Of a DNA stretch of 64,000 nt, positions 12,101 through 21,283 are shown in pieces (within the stretch, counting starts at the first letter, position 1; every line of letters starts with the position of its first letter). This DNA is from Dryomyza anilis (taxonomy: Eukaryota > Arthropoda > Insecta > Diptera > Dryomyzidae): NCBI GenBank assembly GCA_951804985.1, contig OX638133.1, positions 11,118,501-11,182,500 of the forward strand, in the 5' to 3' direction. Made by a program: the position numbers and the translations under genes. The notes under the pieces were generated by a model, which saw only the letters and a list, made by a program, of their open reading frames with translations, was not told the origin of the DNA and ran no database searches.

Positions 12101-15100
12101 GGCTCTATTCTCGGTTGATCAGAAATATAAAATGACATAAAAAAACTATTTTCATATTTTGTTAATAATATAAAAAATAGATTTTGTCTCATTTTCATTT
12201 CATATTTCTCATCAAACGAGAATAGGGTCCTCTCCTGTCTGACATACTTTAACTAGTCCAAAATATTCCATTCGATTTTCTTTGGATTTTATCTACTTAA
12301 ATTAATCCGTGTTTTTTGGTTTTTCTTGTATTTTAAAGATTTCCGTCCTTTTTTAGTACTATTTATCAGTTATACGAATTACAACAACGTGCTAAATGTG
12401 TCCGTGGTTTTCAGAGTACATTGAAGGTATTGAAAATTTAAGAAATAAATATATAAAAAACTATCAAATCGAAAACAAATATCTGAGCCTCTGCTTGACG
12501 AAATCTCGAAGAAGCCTGTAATGAAATTATCCAAAAATTTGAGAAATAAATCAATTACTTTATGGTTGGACGAATGATCTAGTGTAAGAGATAATTGACA
12601 CATGGTGGAATTATCATAAAAAGGCGTTAATTAAATTATCACAAATATGAATGAAAATGATCACAAATATAATGAAAACCGTGTGGAACAAAAAATTCAG
12701 CGGTTAACAAGATAATAGGCAAAATAGGCCTCCATGTAGAGACAACTAATTTAATAAAGCAGTTAAGACTTTGAATTTTCTCATGCTGATTCAACTTCTA
12801 TTACCAAAGCGGTAGATATTTGGTTGAATATATTCAGGGTACGGAAAATGGGAGCTAGAGAGCTGAATTTAGCTCAAAGAGCCAAATTTTGTGCTCGGCT
12901 CACGGGTTTAGCTCTCACATAAGCGATTCAATTATGAGTCTAATCCGTACCCTGAATCTATTAAATCCTGCTTTATTGAAATCCCTATCATTTTCGATTC
13001 AAAACGACAATTTGGACCTATAAACAGGGCTGTGCTATCCACTCCACTCCAATCAAAAATCGATACGATAGCGTTGAAAATTTATTGGTTGTTAGCCAGC
13101 TTACTTTTCAACAATTTAAACGATTTTTGTTGTTAAAAAATCTTTCTCAATTTTTTTGTGTAAATAAAATGCATTAAAAGTTAGGAAATCACTTGTTTCA
13201 TAACGATCGCAAGTGTTTCTAATGTGTGGGGTTTTTCAACAGGGACGCTACAAAATTAGAGCGACAGGGACAGCAAACGACGTCATATTTCTTGCCGCTC
13301 TTTTGACATTTCTTCAGTAAGGTTTGCCATTTCATGCCACTGAAGCCGCTTGACCACCAGAAGCGTCGTATGTTCGTGAATTGGGCTGGGCCGTACTTCT
13401 TCCGTGATGATCAAGACCGGCACGTTACTGTGAATGGGAATCGCTACCGTTCAATGATAACCGAATATTTTTGGCCCCAATTGGATGATATGGACTTGGA
13501 GGACATGTGGTTCCAACAGGACGGCGCCACAAGCCACACAGCGAATGCCACAATCAATTTATTGGAAACCAAGTTTGGAGAACGTGTTATCTCACGAAAT
13601 GGTCCAGTCGATTGGACCTCGGTCGTGCGATTTGACGCCGTTAGACTATTTCCTGTGGGACTATGTCAAGTCTATGGTCTATGCCAAAAAGCCAGCGACG
13701 ATTGATGAACTTCGTACGAATATCGAACTTGCAGCAGTATCGGCCGATTTATGCTTGAAAACCGTCAAAAATTGGGTTCAGCGTCTGGACAAGAAATCGA
13801 GTTCCATACATAATGGCATCGAACGTACTTTTACAAGAATAAAGAATTTCATTGATATCCAAAACCGTTTTTGTTTTGTTTAAAAAAACTTTTGTATTGC
13901 TACAAAAAAAAACCCTTTAGTTTGGTTTGCTGATCATTTTTATCGATGGACTCAAATATTCATATGAATTAATAGATTATGTTTAACTTTTAAAATACAT
14001 TTTATTAGAAACAAATTTCGATTTAAACCAATCCATAAAATAAAAAAATGTGTTTCTTAGTATTATTCAATTCAAATTAAACTTTTTCGTGTGCATTATA
14101 CGCGAGAAACATATTTTCGATAAAAATAAATACATTTAAAATCTAAAAAATGGTTAACTGAAGTATTGCCCAACGAATAAAAACACAAATAGGTAACTAA
14201 TGAAAGCACTTTTATGGCAAAACTAACGAAAAATGTAGCAAACCCAAAAATACAAATAAATAAATAAATAAAACTAACCAAAGAGAACCGATTGCAATAA
14301 TAATTGGCTCAAACGAACCAAAAAAATAAAACTGAAAAAGAAAAAAAAACCTTTATGAAAACAGACTGATGATGAAAAAGCCAACTATGATTTAAACCAA
14401 AAGTTAAAATAAAATTACTGCTGCTGCTTCTTGCAACCCCGCGGCAACTACCAATGGCAGCAGCTGCTGCTGCTTTTGTTGTACTTCTTGTTATTGTGTT
14501 GCCATAACCGAACGCCTGAACATTGCGGACTGCCTGCCTTCTGCCTCCTTTATGGCCACACTCCAGCGCACAACTTGCTCTATACTGGCATGACTCACTA
14601 CGACAACAACAACACAACTCAATGTTGGTTTAATAGTATTTTTTGCATTTGTTGTATACATGGTTTTGTTCATGAATTTTCAGTAAATTTGTAAAAAAAA
14701 AATAAAAGAAAAAATAAAAATTATTATAGAAGCCAAATTAAAGTCATTAACTGGTGTTTTTCTGTAATTTAATACGGATTTTAGTTGAAACTCATTGTTT
14801 GTTTCCTCACTCAGTGCCAGACAACAAGTGAGCGATTGAATGAATGAATAAATGTTGGGTGGTTGTTGCACCTGCTGCCACCACCAAACAATGGAAAAAT
14901 CAATTTTCTTTTGCATTTTATCTAAAACGTTCGCTCACATCGAGGTACTACTACGTCGAAGGTGAAAACACAAAGATAAAGCAGAAATAGAAGCACACAC
15001 AACAAGCTAAAGAGTTGGAAATGTTTTGTTAGAAAGTAGGTTTCGGCACAAGGCTGTCGAAGAGATTTAAGATATTTAATATGTTTTTAAATTCTAACAA

Positions 15101-17441
15101 AAATTATTACCGCAGCATGTATGATTATTTGCGGTAGCGAAGATGTACACAGAGGTATTTATTATACTGTAGAGAATTTAAGTTCAATGACCTCTGTGTT
15201 GAGACGGACCACACTGTGCGTATGAATAACTTTTAAACGATGAAAAGACGAAACATTTTCGAAGAGTTGTTTTATGCTTCATAAATATTATTATTTTATA
15301 AATATTATAAAAATCCATTTATAACATTATGATGCATTCAACTAATAAACAAATATATAATAGATAACAATTTCAAGAAAAAAACTCGCACGGATCCGTG
15401 CTACGTTGCGGATTATTTTTTTATTCTTCAAAAACTTCGTCACTCGATTTTTTTTAATTTATTTGACTTTTTTTAATTAGAAGTCTTCAATATTAGACAT
15501 TTAACACATCACAACTGTAGCAACAGACTTGTTGTGGGACAAGTATAAAGCTCAACTTTTTTATGAACGCATCAACCCCTAGAAATAATTAAAAATATAC
15601 TGAAGTTTAATGTAATATTTAGCCATAACTTTAAGATATTGTCTTAACGTTCTCAAGGTCCAGTCGATACAAATTGGATGTTTTGTACCAACAAATAAAA
15701 CAACAAATAATGGGTAAAATGCTTTAAGTGGCAGATCGTACAGCTGTTTCAGAGGCAGTCAAGCCCCTTTAACAGCGATCATTCTATGCAGTGGTGTAAA
15801 GGTATTTACTGTTTGTTTTTAAAGCACATATCGATCTGCATCATTAATTAAAAATATTTTACCAAAAATTAATTTTCCATTTGTTATTTGCATGAAAAAA
15901 TGTTTGGTAAAATATTTTTAAATAATTATGCCAAACGATAGGTGCTTTAAAAACAAACAATTAATAACTTTACACCACTATTTTATCTTGCACCAATAAA
16001 GAGTTATAGCAAAAAACGAAGAAATTGGAAAAATTGAAAATGTTGTCATGCCAAAAGGGCGAATCTTTTCGTTTTTTCGCCATAAAATTTTATTGGTATA
16101 AGATAAAATAGTAGTGTTAAGGCATTTATTATTTGTTTTCAAAGCACCTATCGATCTGCATCATTAATTAAATATATTTTACCAAATATTAATTTGACAT
16201 TTGTTATTTGCATGAAAAAATGTTTGGCAAAATATTTATAAATAATGATGCCAAACGATAGGTGCTTTAAAAACAAACCATTAATGCCTTTACACCACTA
16301 TTTTAGTTTATACCAATTAAAAGTTATGGCAATAAAACGAAAAGATTCTCCCTTTTGGCATAACAACATTTTCAATTTTTCAAATTCGGCCTTTTTGTTT
16401 TGTTTTTTTTTTTTTGTGGCTAGAAATATCCAACAAAATCACACACGATTTTGGCACAGTATACTTGAGGAAAAACTATATTCAAAAATGTAAAAAAACG
16501 CAAATTTCAAAAATTACACAATCGCCCTTTTGGGATGATACTGACGATGTAACATTTTCGCGCAAAATTATGTTAAAGACGGCTTTTTTCGGTAACCTCT
16601 AATTTGCTTTTTTTATGATTTTTCATCTTTTTGCATTTTTGTGGGGTCGTGTTAGTTCCAAAGATCATATTTTTTGTATTTGAAATAATAGTCACCGCAA
16701 CCAAAAACAAAACTGTAATCGAAAACGAGGCAGTAAACCCAACCTTGGTATTTCAAAACATTTTCGTTTTAAAAAAACTTTAAATCAAAACCAAAACTTG
16801 GTAGAAAAACGAAATCGAATCCGTTTATGTTGGGATTTCAAACCTTTCTTTATTATAGTTTATTAATATTACAAAATTTAGTAGATGATACAAAAGTTTA
16901 AAAGATATAAATCATTTCAGACAAATATTGACATCATCGATTAAAAATTGTCAGATAAAATAAAATATTCAAAATTTATTTCTAAATACTGTGATTCTGA
17001 ATAGAGTCCATTCGTTCCAATCAATAGTGCGCACATATATAATAGATACTAAAACGGTAAAGCTTCCTCAAACTTTTGCACAAGCATGAATAATTTAGTC
17101 AGACGCAATTAAATGCGAAAAATTCAAAACTGAACAAAGCAGAAAAAAACTACAGCAAGTGAGTGTATCGACAAAATGACGTCATCGCAACATGCCGCGC
17201 CGTAACTAACTGAATGAGTGAGGCATTTGTTATGTCGGCAAATAAAAAATTGCAAATCTAATTTTTATTCATTTTATTAAATGGTAAAACTTACCGCAAT
17301 CGAGATGCAATTCTCCTCCGAGTTATTGGGAAACTTGACGACGAACTTGGAACCCGCCTTCTCCTCGCTGTCGTTCAGCGGTCTGAAACGACAGACGACG
17401 CGGATGCTGTCCTCCGCCGGAATTTCGCGTTCGGCCGACAT
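1..17441 (-). CDS. Khc: Kinesin heavy chain, 5' part (coding exons 1-2)
   Basis: This is the amino end of kinesin-1 heavy chain, the plus-end-directed microtubule motor. Coding exons are 17441-17295 (49 codons, phase 0) and 109-1 (36 codons plus one base), and the gene runs off the left edge. The joined product gives 85 residues that I recognise as near-identical to Drosophila Khc: the start [16 protein letters not shown], the first motor-domain strand VVCRFRPLN, then [12 protein letters not shown] and [11 protein letters not shown] just before the P-loop, which lies outside the window. Splice sites are a GTAAG donor at 17294-17290 and a TTTTGCAG acceptor ending at 110. The 17.2 kb intron is filled with repeats. 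The identity is secure; the rest of the motor, the stalk and the tail are not in the window. Confidence 0.95.
1440..1935 (+). other. LTR- or promoter-like block with TATA motif
   Basis: This block has higher GC than its surroundings. It has a TATATA motif at about 1552, and an initiator-like ACAGTTCG about 20 bases downstream. An 11-bp microsatellite (unit ATACGTTTCG plus one base, about 1566-1619) follows. Next comes a roughly 50-bp direct duplication at about 1698-1795, with units containing CACATTGCTTAGTGCG. A short open frame begins just after at 1946. The arrangement resembles the promoter and 5' region of an LTR retroelement, but I find neither terminal dinucleotides nor a primer-binding site, so the class is uncertain. 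Confidence 0.3.
1946..2056 (+). pseudogene. Short 36-codon ORF, possible retroelement gene remnant
   Basis: The frame begins [14 protein letters not shown] and ends FNLRE before TGA. Its composition is coding-like: acidic, mixed residues, few Asn/Lys runs. After the stop the same frame continues with readable residues ([10 protein letters not shown]) before a second stop, which suggests a longer frame broken by substitutions. It follows the TATA-bearing block at 1440-1935. I do not recognise the family. A gag-like or host-derived fragment is possible, and so is chance. Confidence 0.25.
2156..2456 (+). mobile_element. tRNA-derived SINE with 14-bp target-site duplication
   Basis: The tRNA-like head has an A box (TAGCTCAGTGGTTAG) and a B box (GGTTCAAGCC). 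These are internal RNA polymerase III promoters. The T-arm and acceptor stem pair imperfectly, so it is not a working tRNA gene. A body shared with the copy at 6757 follows (GCTACCTCTCG, AAAACATTGCCTATG, TTCGGATTCGGCAATAAACT), and the element ends in a (TTA)n tail. A perfect duplication TAATCGTCCAGTGT flanks it at 2142-2155 and 2457-2470, which defines both ends and shows target-primed insertion that is probably recent. Confidence 0.85.
2589..2642. repeat. Short palindrome of TTTAAACTACGTTTAAA type
   Basis: Two inverted arms (GTTTAAACGTAGTTTAA and GTTTAAACTACGTTTAAA) face each other across about 14 bases. Related half-sites follow to about 2745. This could be a decayed small inverted-repeat element; nothing codes here. 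Confidence 0.4.
4446..4700 (+). repeat. Composite element with TGGTGAGTTTTA minisatellite (short copy)
   Basis: It shares three successive segments with 59205-59930: a lead around GTTATAAATGTAGTAA, CTCCGCCAAAACAA with runs of CTTCCCCGTAGAATTCTT type, then a minisatellite of about 15 bp (GTGTGGTGAGTTTTA). This copy has about six to seven minisatellite units against about twenty in the other. It is therefore a dispersed element with a variable internal array. The small frame over it (NVVSF repeats) is only the translated array. Confidence 0.7.
5868..6444 (-). pseudogene. mariner-family (DD41D/rosa-like) transposase, N-terminal remnant with 5' TIR
   Basis: On the minus strand the element starts at a TA (6445-6446) with AAGGGTTTTTCAACAGGGAC and continues into an initiator region reading [20 protein letters not shown]. 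Past an early stop the frame shifts by one base near 6174, then continues [35 protein letters not shown] (helix-turn-helix) and [18 protein letters not shown] to FQR at 5871. The catalytic region and the 3' end are missing. This is the DNA-binding half of a Tc1/mariner transposase related to the piece at 13228-13917, broken by a frameshift and a deletion. Confidence 0.85.
6445..6572 (+). repeat. Short tandem repeat, ~70-bp unit, about 2 copies
   Basis: Units of the type TACGCACTAGTAATGAGGGG, then a gap of about 20 bases and CATTACTTTG, repeat with substitutions directly outside the mariner remnant. A third partial unit begins near 6540. Confidence 0.5.
6757..7076 (+). mobile_element. tRNA-derived SINE, second copy with a different head
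   Basis: The body and tail match the SINE at 2156 (AACATCTTTTTCATAGAAAA, ACGAGAGTAAAACATTGCCT, GGTCCCACCAATTTGAGGAC, then (TTA)n). The 5' head starts TTGTAGCTCGTCTGG, carries GTCGCAGGTGCGTTCGACTA and only then the B-box GGTTCGATCC, so two tRNA-like segments appear fused. An 8-bp duplication ATTATCCT lies at 6749-6756 and 7077-7084. Confidence 0.75.
7770..7990. other. CpG-richer patch inside Khc intron 1
   Basis: Several ACGTCG/GCGTTG-type CpG motifs cluster at about 7778-7875 in otherwise AT-rich intron. No open frame or splice pattern supports an exon. It could be an intronic regulatory element or an alternative Khc promoter; this is inference only. Confidence 0.25.
8668..9370. repeat. Dispersed repeat cluster, inverted and direct units
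   Basis: Units begin CCCCAGACAAAATTTTTG(T)C, then GGGTCGAGGTATTTTTGAAA, ACATATTTCAAACA and GGCGGAGTTTGTATCAAAAG, ending in GAATCTGCCATTAAAATGCC. One unit lies inverted at about 8668-8860 and another is direct at about 9096-9300, with degenerate CGGAAATATGCC stretches between and after. The open frames here (up to 179 codons) are only the repeat read through. Related units recur at 11326-11710. Confidence 0.65.
11326..11699 (+). repeat. Dispersed repeat, two direct units
   Basis: Two head-to-tail starts of the family seen at 8668-9370 lie at about 11326 and 11600 (ACCCCAGACAAAATTTTTG then CAGGGTCGAGGTATTTTTGA). The second unit is cut at about 11699, where a mariner-derived MITE begins. Confidence 0.65.
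11700..11913. mobile_element. mariner-derived foldback MITE, left arm truncated
   Basis: The right arm is complete from CATGAAATGGCAAACC to GTTGAAAAACCCTT, followed by TA (11914-11915), and matches the mariner 5' end. The centre carries the start of the transposase frame (CGAGCCAACAACGAGTCGAA). The left arm survives only as CCGCTCTTTTGACATTTCTC. The 5' end of the parent element is thus present in inverted duplicate, with no catalytic sequence. Confidence 0.8.
12099..12232. mobile_element. Small MITE with ~36-bp terminal inverted repeats
   Basis: Left end GGCTCTATTCTCGGTTGATC and right end (reverse complement) GGACCCTATTCTCGTTTGAT both continue into AGAAATAT.AAATGA. The element is about 130 bp with an AT-rich centre. 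I cannot assign the superfamily. Confidence 0.7.
12833..12956. mobile_element. Small MITE with 13-bp perfect TIRs
   Basis: Terminal TTCAGGGTACGGA and TCCGTACCCTGAA are perfect inverted repeats 124 bp apart. The interior has GAGCTAGAGAGCTGAATTTA and no coding capacity. The family is not recognised. Confidence 0.65.
13228..13917 (+). pseudogene. mariner-family (DD41D/rosa-like) transposase, internally deleted copy
   Basis: It begins GGGTTTTTCAACAGGGACGC and ends AAACCCTT before TA (13918-13919). After the 5' end the sequence jumps to [15 protein letters not shown] and then to [15 protein letters not shown], so the N-terminal DNA-binding half and the first catalytic Asp are deleted. The second Asp ([11 protein letters not shown], about 13518) is kept. 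A small deletion near 13614 shifts the frame before the third ([16 protein letters not shown]). The Asp-Asp spacing after repair of the frame would be 41, as in the rosa group of mariner elements. The C-terminal VQRLD and flanks are readable. It is dead as an enzyme. Confidence 0.9.
15790..16420. repeat. Foldback cluster: alternating inverted repeats
   Basis: Two palindromic units (15790-15980 and 16108-16300) each start (G)TGGTGTAAAG or its decayed form GTAGTGTTAAG and end CTTTACACCACTA, with arms around GTTTGTTTTTAAAGCACCTA. Between them 15981-16107 is itself an inverted repeat (TTTTATCTTGCACCAATAAA against TTATTGGTATAAGATAAAA). Part of it is repeated inverted at 16301-16390, around CCCTTTTGGCATAACAAC. 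It does not code. It is probably a foldback transposon or MITE duplicated in tandem. Confidence 0.7.
17295..17441 (-). CDS. Khc: Khc coding exon 1
   Basis: It encodes residues 1-49, from the initiator Met (codon at 17441-17439) to ISIA, directly followed by GTAAG. It covers the N-terminal cover strand and beta-1 of the kinesin motor. GC content is far higher than in the flanking DNA, as expected for a conserved exon. An upstream leader rich in CAA/CAG triplets runs towards higher coordinates. Confidence 0.95.
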
Positions 17442-18200
17442 GACGAGACTTTGGAAAGCGTTAGCGGCTCTTTTAATTAATCACTTTATTTAAGTAAAAA
17501 AAAGATTCCAAGAAAACTTTGCTGTTCTTTGACTTTTCCTCGCTGACTTTTCTACTTGGTTTTTTTCCAATCTTCTTCTTTTATTTTATTTTTGCTCTTT
17601 TTTCAGGCAACAACAACAACACTACGAGCAAAAAGATGACGAAGTCTCACACAGAGTTTATGTTGTTGCTGTTGTTGTCGACGGTGATGGCGATGATGTT
17701 GTTGTTCGTGGTGTTGGTGGTGGTGACCGGGCGGGCGTGCTTCGCATTGGCAACGCAACGCACAGCATAAAATATTTTTTTATAAAATCAAAGAAAATCG
17801 AGACTCCCACAAACTGCAAAAAAATCTCACTGGAAAAAACACATGCAGTCAGTCAGTTCATCAGTTTTAATTTTAAACGGAATGAATTAATTCACTTTTC
17901 TTGATAGACTTTTCTATTTGCGCTGCTTTTAAAATGCAATTTTCTATTAGACTTTTGAACAGTTGGCGTTTAATTAATTTAATATGTTGCTATTCTAATT
18001 ATATATTTTATAATTGTTAGTTAATTGTGTAAAAAAAATTTAATGAAATTTTCACTTGCTCGTCCGACAACCGAACAGCGCAGCAGACGAGACGAAATAC
18101 ACACCTAGCGAAAGAGAGCAATAGAGCGACGACATCCGTTTGACAGCTCAGTGCAGTGTTGCAAAAATTACTTCGTACTATTTTAAGTACAATTTTATAT
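17442..18200 (-). promoter_or_regulatory. Khc 5' leader and probable promoter region
   Basis: This lies immediately upstream of the Khc start on the minus strand. 17519-17770 is rich in CAA/GTTGTT triplets, typical of fly leaders. A GC-richer patch at about 18045-18165 (CGTCGTCGCTCTATTGCTCT, GTCTGCTGCGCTGTTCGG on the minus strand) is the best candidate for the core promoter. No TATA box is evident and the transcription start cannot be fixed from sequence. Confidence 0.4.
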
Positions 18201-18864
18201 TTAGAGGACAATTAAAAGTACTATTTATATATATATATTTTTTTTTTTAAGAAATGCGGCGAATTTCATATAAAAAACGACAATTTACATAAAAATTAAT
18301 TTGCAGTTGTAATTATTGATGCTTATTTATATCTACAGTTCGCTTCAAAATATTTCTATGACCCAGAAATATCACCGATACTTCAATATTTGCGTGGTCT
18401 TATACTTAAAAGATTTTAAATGTTTTTATTTCAACGCAACCTTTATAAATAAAGTTACTCAAAATAATACGCAGAGTGGTACGGTTGACTAATCTGTACA
18501 ATAAAATGTAATTCTTTAAAACGCGAAATGTAACTGATAAATTCTAGACATAAGGGGCACGTGCTGGCATGCGACAATATCAAAAAGGAACAAAGCACAA
18601 CATCCATACGACACGAACAAATCAAAACACTCATAACTTACGAAAAGTGACATTGAAACATGCCAGCAAAGAAACCTTTTAACACAAATTGGGTCAAAAT
18701 GACCAAATTTTTCTGGAAAATCACGATTTTAGGTATTTCAAAATATCTGTATTTAGTGTATGAAATATATATTTTTTGTTCTTGTGTTTATTTATTTTTA
18801 TTTCAAATGATTGAAGATAAAATAATTTAATGAACAAACCGTTGGTTTAATATTCAATTATATA

Positions 18865-19084
18865 CACCCAGAAAAAAATACTATATAAATAATAATTTTT
18901 TACTATTAAAAACATTCGATAGGATAAATTATTATTTTAATCGGAAAATACCATTAAATACTAGAAAATACAATGACATTGCCATTGAGTTTATATGAAA
19001 AGATTTATTTTTTGTATACCATTAAATCAATAATTGTCCTATTGACCAATTTTAATAGGATTTGAGTGAATTTTTTTCTGAGTG
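18865..19084 (+). mobile_element. MITE, CACCCAGAAAA family, copy 1
   Basis: A 220-bp element flanked by TA on both sides. The left end is CACCCAGAAAAAAATACTAT and the right end AATTTTTTTCTGAGTG. Internal blocks CCTATTGACCAATTTTAATA and ACATTGCCATTGAGTTTATA are shared with the copies at 29672, 34605, 36880 and 50758. The TA target suggests a Tc1/mariner-type parent. Confidence 0.85.
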
Positions 19085-21283
19085 TAGTTATGGCAATGAG
19101 TGGGTCAATTTGAACTAATTTGAATTGATGGGGTAAGTTTGCAATTTGTAAGAAGGGTTAATGTCACCTGAGAAATGCATTGTCCTAATTTTTATTTCAA
19201 AATAAGGCGAGTTTATTTTTATTTCACTTGGCCAGCTGGCATTCAGTTCAAAAAATGTAATTGCCTATATTTTTTATTTCAACTATTTTTAATAGTTTTT
19301 TTAATACACTTTTTAGTTTCAACGGCAACACTAACCGAGCTGACAGCAATTGGCTGTACACAATATCTGTCTCTTTCGCACTACAACGCTGACAATATAT
19401 TTGTTCTTACGATTGTTTCTCTTTTTAATTGAAAGAGCAATAGTTGAAAAAACTGAGAGAGCGGGTGTTGATTGCAGAAATCGATTATCAATTTTTTCGT
19501 TGCGGCAAATGAAAATTTATTTTAAATGTAAATTTCACATATTTTAGACGGCTCTGATTTCACTAATTTCGTTGGTTTTAAATAAACACAATAATTATAA
19601 CAAACTTTATTTAAATAAATTGATTTTTTTGTGGAATAAAACGTTTTTTGCAGTTAAAAAATGCATGCAATTGTTGCAATTCGCACTTCTGTCTGACACA
19701 TTCATTGACTTGATGAGAGAGTCAAATTAAACTGCTATAATATTACACAATGTTGCCAGATTATTTTATTAATATTCTAGAAAAACTATTAAAATATTCC
19801 AAAAATGTTTTTTTACAGTGTACTGCATAATTTCAATGATATATGATATTTAAACGCCAAGATCGTCAAAATTCCAAAAAAAAAAACGAAGGACTGAACT
19901 TTTCTTTACCTTTACCAAACCGCCTACTTTAGTCGAAAGCTAGAATTTAACGAAAGTTAATTTACTCAGGATTCTATTATAAAATGTTGTATTTATACAT
20001 CTGCACTGGTTTTTAATTTTTCTTGGGTACTGCAGGTCCGACCGTGGTTTTATTTTAACTTTTGGTCTAAATAAAGAGGTTACTTTAAAGAAAAACATAT
20101 TTTTCTCTGACCGATAAAGTAAAAAAAATTGCATGACACGCCTTTGAAATGAAATATTGGTTTGACACTGGCTTTAAAAAAAGTACAGAAATTGACCAGA
20201 ATTGAACGATTGAGTGAAATGAATAAACATTTTTACTTTCGAGCATAATATATCTGTCTTCTTTTATTCGAACTAGCTAGTGTCATAACAGCATTACTAA
20301 TCCAAAAATATGCATGCACACAGAAAATATAAATATAACTAAAATGTTAATCAATCCAATTATTTTTAATTGAAACTCAGCCGTTGTAACTTTTAGTAGC
20401 ATTGAATTCGATATTCGTAATAATGAGAATATGTTAATTGGAGAAACTTTAATTAATTTTTTTGTCATATTTATATTACAGTTGTTATATATATTATATT
20501 TTTTATTGGAAATTTTTAAATCACCAATTAATTAATTAGTAACATCAATTAAAAATTTCATTCGATAGAAATTGGATCAATTAAATATTTTGTTAAATTA
20601 AATAAAATATTTGTTGAATAGAAACATATGAAAATAAAAATAATTTAATTCAATATATAACATAAACATATTAAATAAGTTTTTATACTTTTTGATATGC
20701 TTTGTAAAATTCATTCAACCTAACGAATGTTTTACCGAAGTTCAAACATAAAATTTGATATTTTTTTTTAAAGAGTTTGATAGAAACAGTTTTAGACATT
20801 TTTTAAACGTATTGGCAACTATTGTACCCATAATATTTATAACCAGTGAGTTGGCAACTCTAAGTTTTTAGCATGCCATCTCACTCTTCCTCAAACACTA
20901 TTCTTTGCACTCGCACTCTGAAACTTAACCGTCAAATAATTTTCATCATCAAAAATAAAGTCGAAAAATTGTGCAAAATCGACTGGTTCGTGATAAATAA
21001 TTTGTTATTAATATTATTGAAAAGATTTTTGCAAATTCATGTTCTTTGATAAATAGATAAATACTACGTGCGGCATTGTTAGTAAAGTGCATCAACTGTT
21101 TGGATGTTTCGTTGTTGTTGGAGTTTTTGCATTAGAATTTATTGAATTTGACGACAGACGAAAAATTCAATACGCATTTTGAACGACGGACCAGTGAGTG
21201 ACGTCGTAGAGGATAAGTGCAAGAAATTAAAGCGACGTCGGGAAATTGTGTTAACAATTTAGCAAACAAATTGTCGTGCAAAG
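19085..21283 (+). promoter_or_regulatory. Intergenic DNA and casp upstream/5' leader region
   Basis: 19085-20870 holds AT-rich sequence with no gene I can support. From about 20870 (CATCTCACTCTTCCTCAAAC) and especially 21130-21283 the base composition rises, with CGACGACAGACG-type CpG motifs leading to CGTGCAAAG just before the casp ATG. This is probably the casp promoter and 5' leader; no TATA box or certain start site is seen. Confidence 0.4.

Larger units (their letters stand above)
110..17294 (-). other. Khc intron 1 (17.2 kb, repeat-filled)
   Basis: AT-rich intron with consensus ends. It holds two SINEs, four mariner-derived pieces, several MITEs, a cluster of dispersed inverted/direct repeats near 8.7-9.6 and 11.3-11.7 kb, a foldback cluster near 16 kb and one copy of a minisatellite element near 4.5 kb. 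In 110-1430, 2640-4440, 4700-5860, 7085-8660, 9620-11320 and 13920-15780 I see no gene. Those stretches are low-complexity AT sequence with short poly-A/T runs. A CpG-richer patch at about 7770-7990 and CTG/CAG-rich tracts near 14420-14610 stand out but do not code for anything recognisable. Confidence 0.85.

Noticed and set aside
14309..14694. Several overlapping frames around CTG/CAG-rich sequence
   Set aside because: Triplet repeats keep frames open on both strands; no domain.
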